Positions 6,863-7,683 of a stretch of 7,683 nt of DNA are shown here, piece after piece (position 1 is the first letter of the stretch; every line of letters begins with the position of its first letter). The position numbers and the translations under genes were made by a program. The DNA lies in assembly GCA_007127255.1 (NCBI GenBank), contig SKZS01000152.1:1-7683 (forward strand). The letters are read 5' to 3'. This DNA comes from Syntrophomonadaceae bacterium (GTDB lineage: Bacteria > Bacillota > Dethiobacteria > DTU022). The notes under the pieces are model-generated. The model did no database searches. It was not told where the DNA came from and worked only from the letters and a program-made list of their open reading frames with translations.

Positions 6863-7683
6863 ATGGCTGCTATCAGACCTTTCAGGGGGATCAAGTATAA
6901 CCAGTCTATAATCAGTGACATCGGCTCGGTAATCACCCCTCCTTACGATGTAATTGATTCAACAGAGCAGGAAATACTGCACGAAAGAAGCCCTTATAAT
7001 ACTATTCGCCTGGAATATGGTAAAAGCTATCCCCATGACAACCAGGCTGAAAATCGCTATACCCGGGCAGCTGCAAATTACAAAAAGTGGTTTAAGGATG
7101 AAATTCTCATACCCGATAAAGAAAAATACTTTTACCTTTATGAACAGTCATTTTCTTACAACGGCCGGCAATATTTACGCCGTGGTGTAGCAGCCGCTCT
7201 TAAGGTTACCCCGTATACTGATAAAGCAGTCCTGCCGCATGAATTAACTATGCCCGGTCCAAAAACTGACCGCCTGGAGCTTTTGAAACAGTTAAGAACG
7301 AATGTCAGTCCTATTTTTACCCTTCTCCCCGATCCCGATAATAAAATAAATAAACTTTTTTCCGTTGTAGATTATGCAAACCCATCAATAGCAGCCTCTG
7401 ATTATTCCGGTCAAACCCACCGTCTCTGGCCTCTTTCAGATAAAAATATTCAGGAAGGTTTAGCAAACTACCTCGCTCCCCAACCCCTGCTTATCGCCGA
7501 CGGCCATCACCGCTATGAGACAGCTTTAAGCTATCACCAGGAGCAGGGAAAATCTCCCGGAGCAGGGTTTGTACTAACCATCATGGTCAGCATGAAAGAT
7601 CCGGGGCTATTGGTCCTGCCCACACACCGACTGCTCAGTGGCCTGACTGCCGATCAAAAAGATACTATGTTTAAAATAATTGA
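6863..7683 (+). CDS. DUF1015 family protein, N-terminal 273 residues
   Basis: The frame opens at an ATG with a good SD (GGAGG, six bases upstream) and stays open to the right edge, giving 273 codons; full family members are usually just over 400 aa, so about a third is missing. I recognise the DUF1015 family (Pfam PF06245) by its conserved blocks: RPFRGIKYN (5-13), ITPPYDVI (24-31), a VLPHELTMPGPKTDR stretch (123-137), ADGHHRYETAL (212-222) with its paired histidines, and LPTHRLL (252-258). No signal peptide or membrane segment is seen, so it is probably cytoplasmic. The biochemical role is not settled to my knowledge. From memory, relatives in Firmicutes are often found near serine biosynthesis genes (serA/serC), which hints at serine or phosphoserine metabolism, but nothing in this window tests that. 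The gene is divergent from rpsB and has its own likely promoter. Confidence 0.88.
   Translation, partial: MAAIRPFRGIKYNQSIISDIGSVITPPYDVIDSTEQEILHERSPYNTIRLEYGKSYPHDNQAENRYTRAAANYKKWFKDEILIPDKEKYFYLYEQSFSYNGRQYLRRGVAAALKVTPYTDKAVLPHELTMPGPKTDRLELLKQLRTNVSPIFTLLPDPDNKINKLFSVVDYANPSIAASDYSGQTHRLWPLSDKNIQEGLANYLAPQPLLIADGHHRYETALSYHQEQGKSPGAGFVLTIMVSMKDPGLLVLPTHRLLSGLTADQKDTMFKII

Noticed and set aside
6954..7190. Plus-strand 78-codon open frame inside the DUF1015 gene
   Set aside because: It is in another frame of the same strand, within a gene with clear family blocks; there is no separate start signal.

Overview
The window is a housekeeping locus from a bacterium of the Firmicutes (Bacillota), most likely a clostridial lineage. 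Three things point there. The gene order rpsB-tsf-pyrH-frr-uppS-cdsA-dxr-rseP is the classical Firmicutes arrangement. The ribosome binding sites are purine-rich and extended, matching the 16S 3' end. UUG and GUG starts are used freely, and EF-Ts is the short form (about 200 residues) rather than the long Bacillus type. Base composition looks moderate throughout, and nothing suggests a transferred segment.

Layout, right to left on the minus strand. A strong promoter at 6731-6759 drives rpsB (S2) and tsf (EF-Ts), and this unit ends at a clear rho-independent terminator (4890-4918). pyrH (UMP kinase) and frr (ribosome recycling factor) follow, nearly abutting. A 153-bp gap holding a strong hairpin comes next, then uppS, cdsA, dxr and the 5' part of rseP, which runs off the left edge. 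On the plus strand, divergent from rpsB, is the first 273 codons of a DUF1015-family gene that runs off the right edge.

Functionally, rpsB, tsf and frr serve translation (ribosome structure, elongation factor recharging, ribosome recycling), and pyrH feeds UTP/CTP synthesis. dxr starts the MEP isoprenoid pathway, uppS uses its C5 products to build the C55 lipid carrier for cell wall synthesis, and cdsA makes CDP-diacylglycerol for phospholipids. rseP is a membrane protease of envelope stress signalling. The block therefore links growth rate with envelope construction.

I found no mobile element, CRISPR array, tRNA, rRNA, defence system or novel multi-gene system. Points worth a second look are modest: a 112-residue acidic Ala/Glu tail on S2, a Cys-Cys-Cys-Gly end on EF-Ts, several non-AUG starts decided by their SD sequences, a hairpin that covers the distal SD of uppS, a changed AGPxxN motif in RseP, and the divergent promoter region beside the uncharacterised DUF1015 gene. 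The intergenic stretches (3331-3483, 4768-4926, 6623-6862) are all under 300 bp and are described under their sites.
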